This document shows, piece by piece, positions 5,231-5,431 of a DNA stretch of 5,431 nucleotides. Position 1 is the stretch's first letter. The number at the start of each line of letters is the position of its first letter. Position numbers and translations under genes: made by a program. Source of the stretch: Defluviicoccus sp. (lineage in GTDB: Bacteria; Pseudomonadota; Alphaproteobacteria; MPNO01); contig JAPPHW010000132.1 in NCBI GenBank assembly GCA_028820945.1, positions 1-5,431 on the forward strand, given 5' to 3'. Under the pieces are notes generated by a model. It was given only the letters and a program-made list of their open reading frames with translations, was not told the DNA's origin and made no database searches.

Positions 5231-5431
5231 GGCGAGCCCCTAGTGTTGTATTTTCTTAAAATCAATCCTCAATCTATTGAAATAGAATGTTTTTTCTGTT
5301 TTGTATTGCATTGAATATCTGCGTTTCCGACAACGCCGGGCGGCTTCATATTCCGGTAACAATCGCCAATCGCATGTGAACCTAAATCCGGCGGTTGAAG
5401 GTGGTCTGGATTCGCAGCGGCCCTTGTAGAC
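5231..5431. other. Intergenic region with an AT-rich stretch; no supported gene
   Basis: From about 5241 to 5320 the sequence is very AT-rich, with T-runs and A-runs, in sharp contrast to the GC-rich genes on its left. GC content recovers after about 5321. A perfect 6-bp inverted repeat TCTATT-GA-AATAGA (5273-5286) is followed three bases later by six T (5290-5295). A 30-codon frame from the ATG at 5287 lacks a ribosome binding site and is not called. No tRNA or other RNA gene is recognisable. The stretch most likely holds the upstream region of a gene beyond the window, or the edge of foreign DNA. Confidence 0.5.

Noticed and set aside
5232..5241. GCGAGCCCCT occurs both here and at positions 1-10, as if flanking direct repeats of an element
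   Set aside because: Ten GC-rich bases shared once in a GC-rich window can be chance; no integrase, transposase or inverted ends accompany them.
3805..5265. Minus-strand 486-codon frame antisense to the ligase
   Set aside because: Shadow of a complete ANL-family gene; no motifs of its own.
5287..5379. Small plus-strand frame of 30 codons with a hydrophobic start (MFFLFCIALNICVS)
   Set aside because: No Shine-Dalgarno upstream; the hydrophobic start is what a T-rich stretch gives in any frame. Conservation in relatives would be needed to call it.

Overview
The window comes from a GC-rich bacterium, most likely an alphaproteobacterium. That placement rests on strong G/C bias at third codon positions, on the alphaproteobacterial look of the RibA protein (an intact GTP cyclohydrolase II fused to a worn-out N-terminal domain), and on a HigBA module of proteobacterial type. 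It is inference; no 16S rRNA or other marker is present.

Layout. The left part (1-1696) reads on the minus strand. It holds the start of a higA antitoxin gene cut by the window edge (1-98), the higB toxin gene (112-363) with a clear sigma70-type promoter and a palindrome between its -35 and -10 boxes, and ribA (545-1696). A 108-bp divergent intergenic region (1697-1804) separates ribA from a tightly packed plus-strand operon of three genes. Two tandem paralogues (1805-2821 and 2822-3832; stop and start codons abut) belong to the epoxyqueuosine reductase (QueG) / reductive dehalogenase superfamily and carry eight-cysteine double [4Fe-4S] motifs. A PaaK-type acyl/aryl-CoA ligase (3829-5175; ATGA overlap) follows. 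The operon ends in a rho-independent terminator (5203-5230). From there to 5431 there is no supported gene, and the first ~90 bases are strikingly AT-rich.

How the genes may work together. The plus-strand operon is the most interesting part: a CoA ligase translationally coupled to two iron-sulfur, probably cobalamin-dependent, reductase-like proteins. The simplest reading is that a carboxylic acid (perhaps aromatic or heteroaromatic) is activated by adenylation and thioesterification, and that the activated product or a related compound is then reduced by one or both QueG-like proteins. The substrate cannot be read from the sequence and I know of no described pathway with this exact three-gene set. 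RibA supplies the first committed step of flavin synthesis; its divergent position next to a redox operon may or may not be meaningful.

Other notable points. The higB reading frame extends upstream of its apparent TTG start into nine further family-like codons that begin with ACG where relatives have ATG, which suggests a lost or moved start codon. The RibA N-terminal half looks like a 3,4-dihydroxy-2-butanone-4-phosphate synthase fold that has lost its catalytic motifs.
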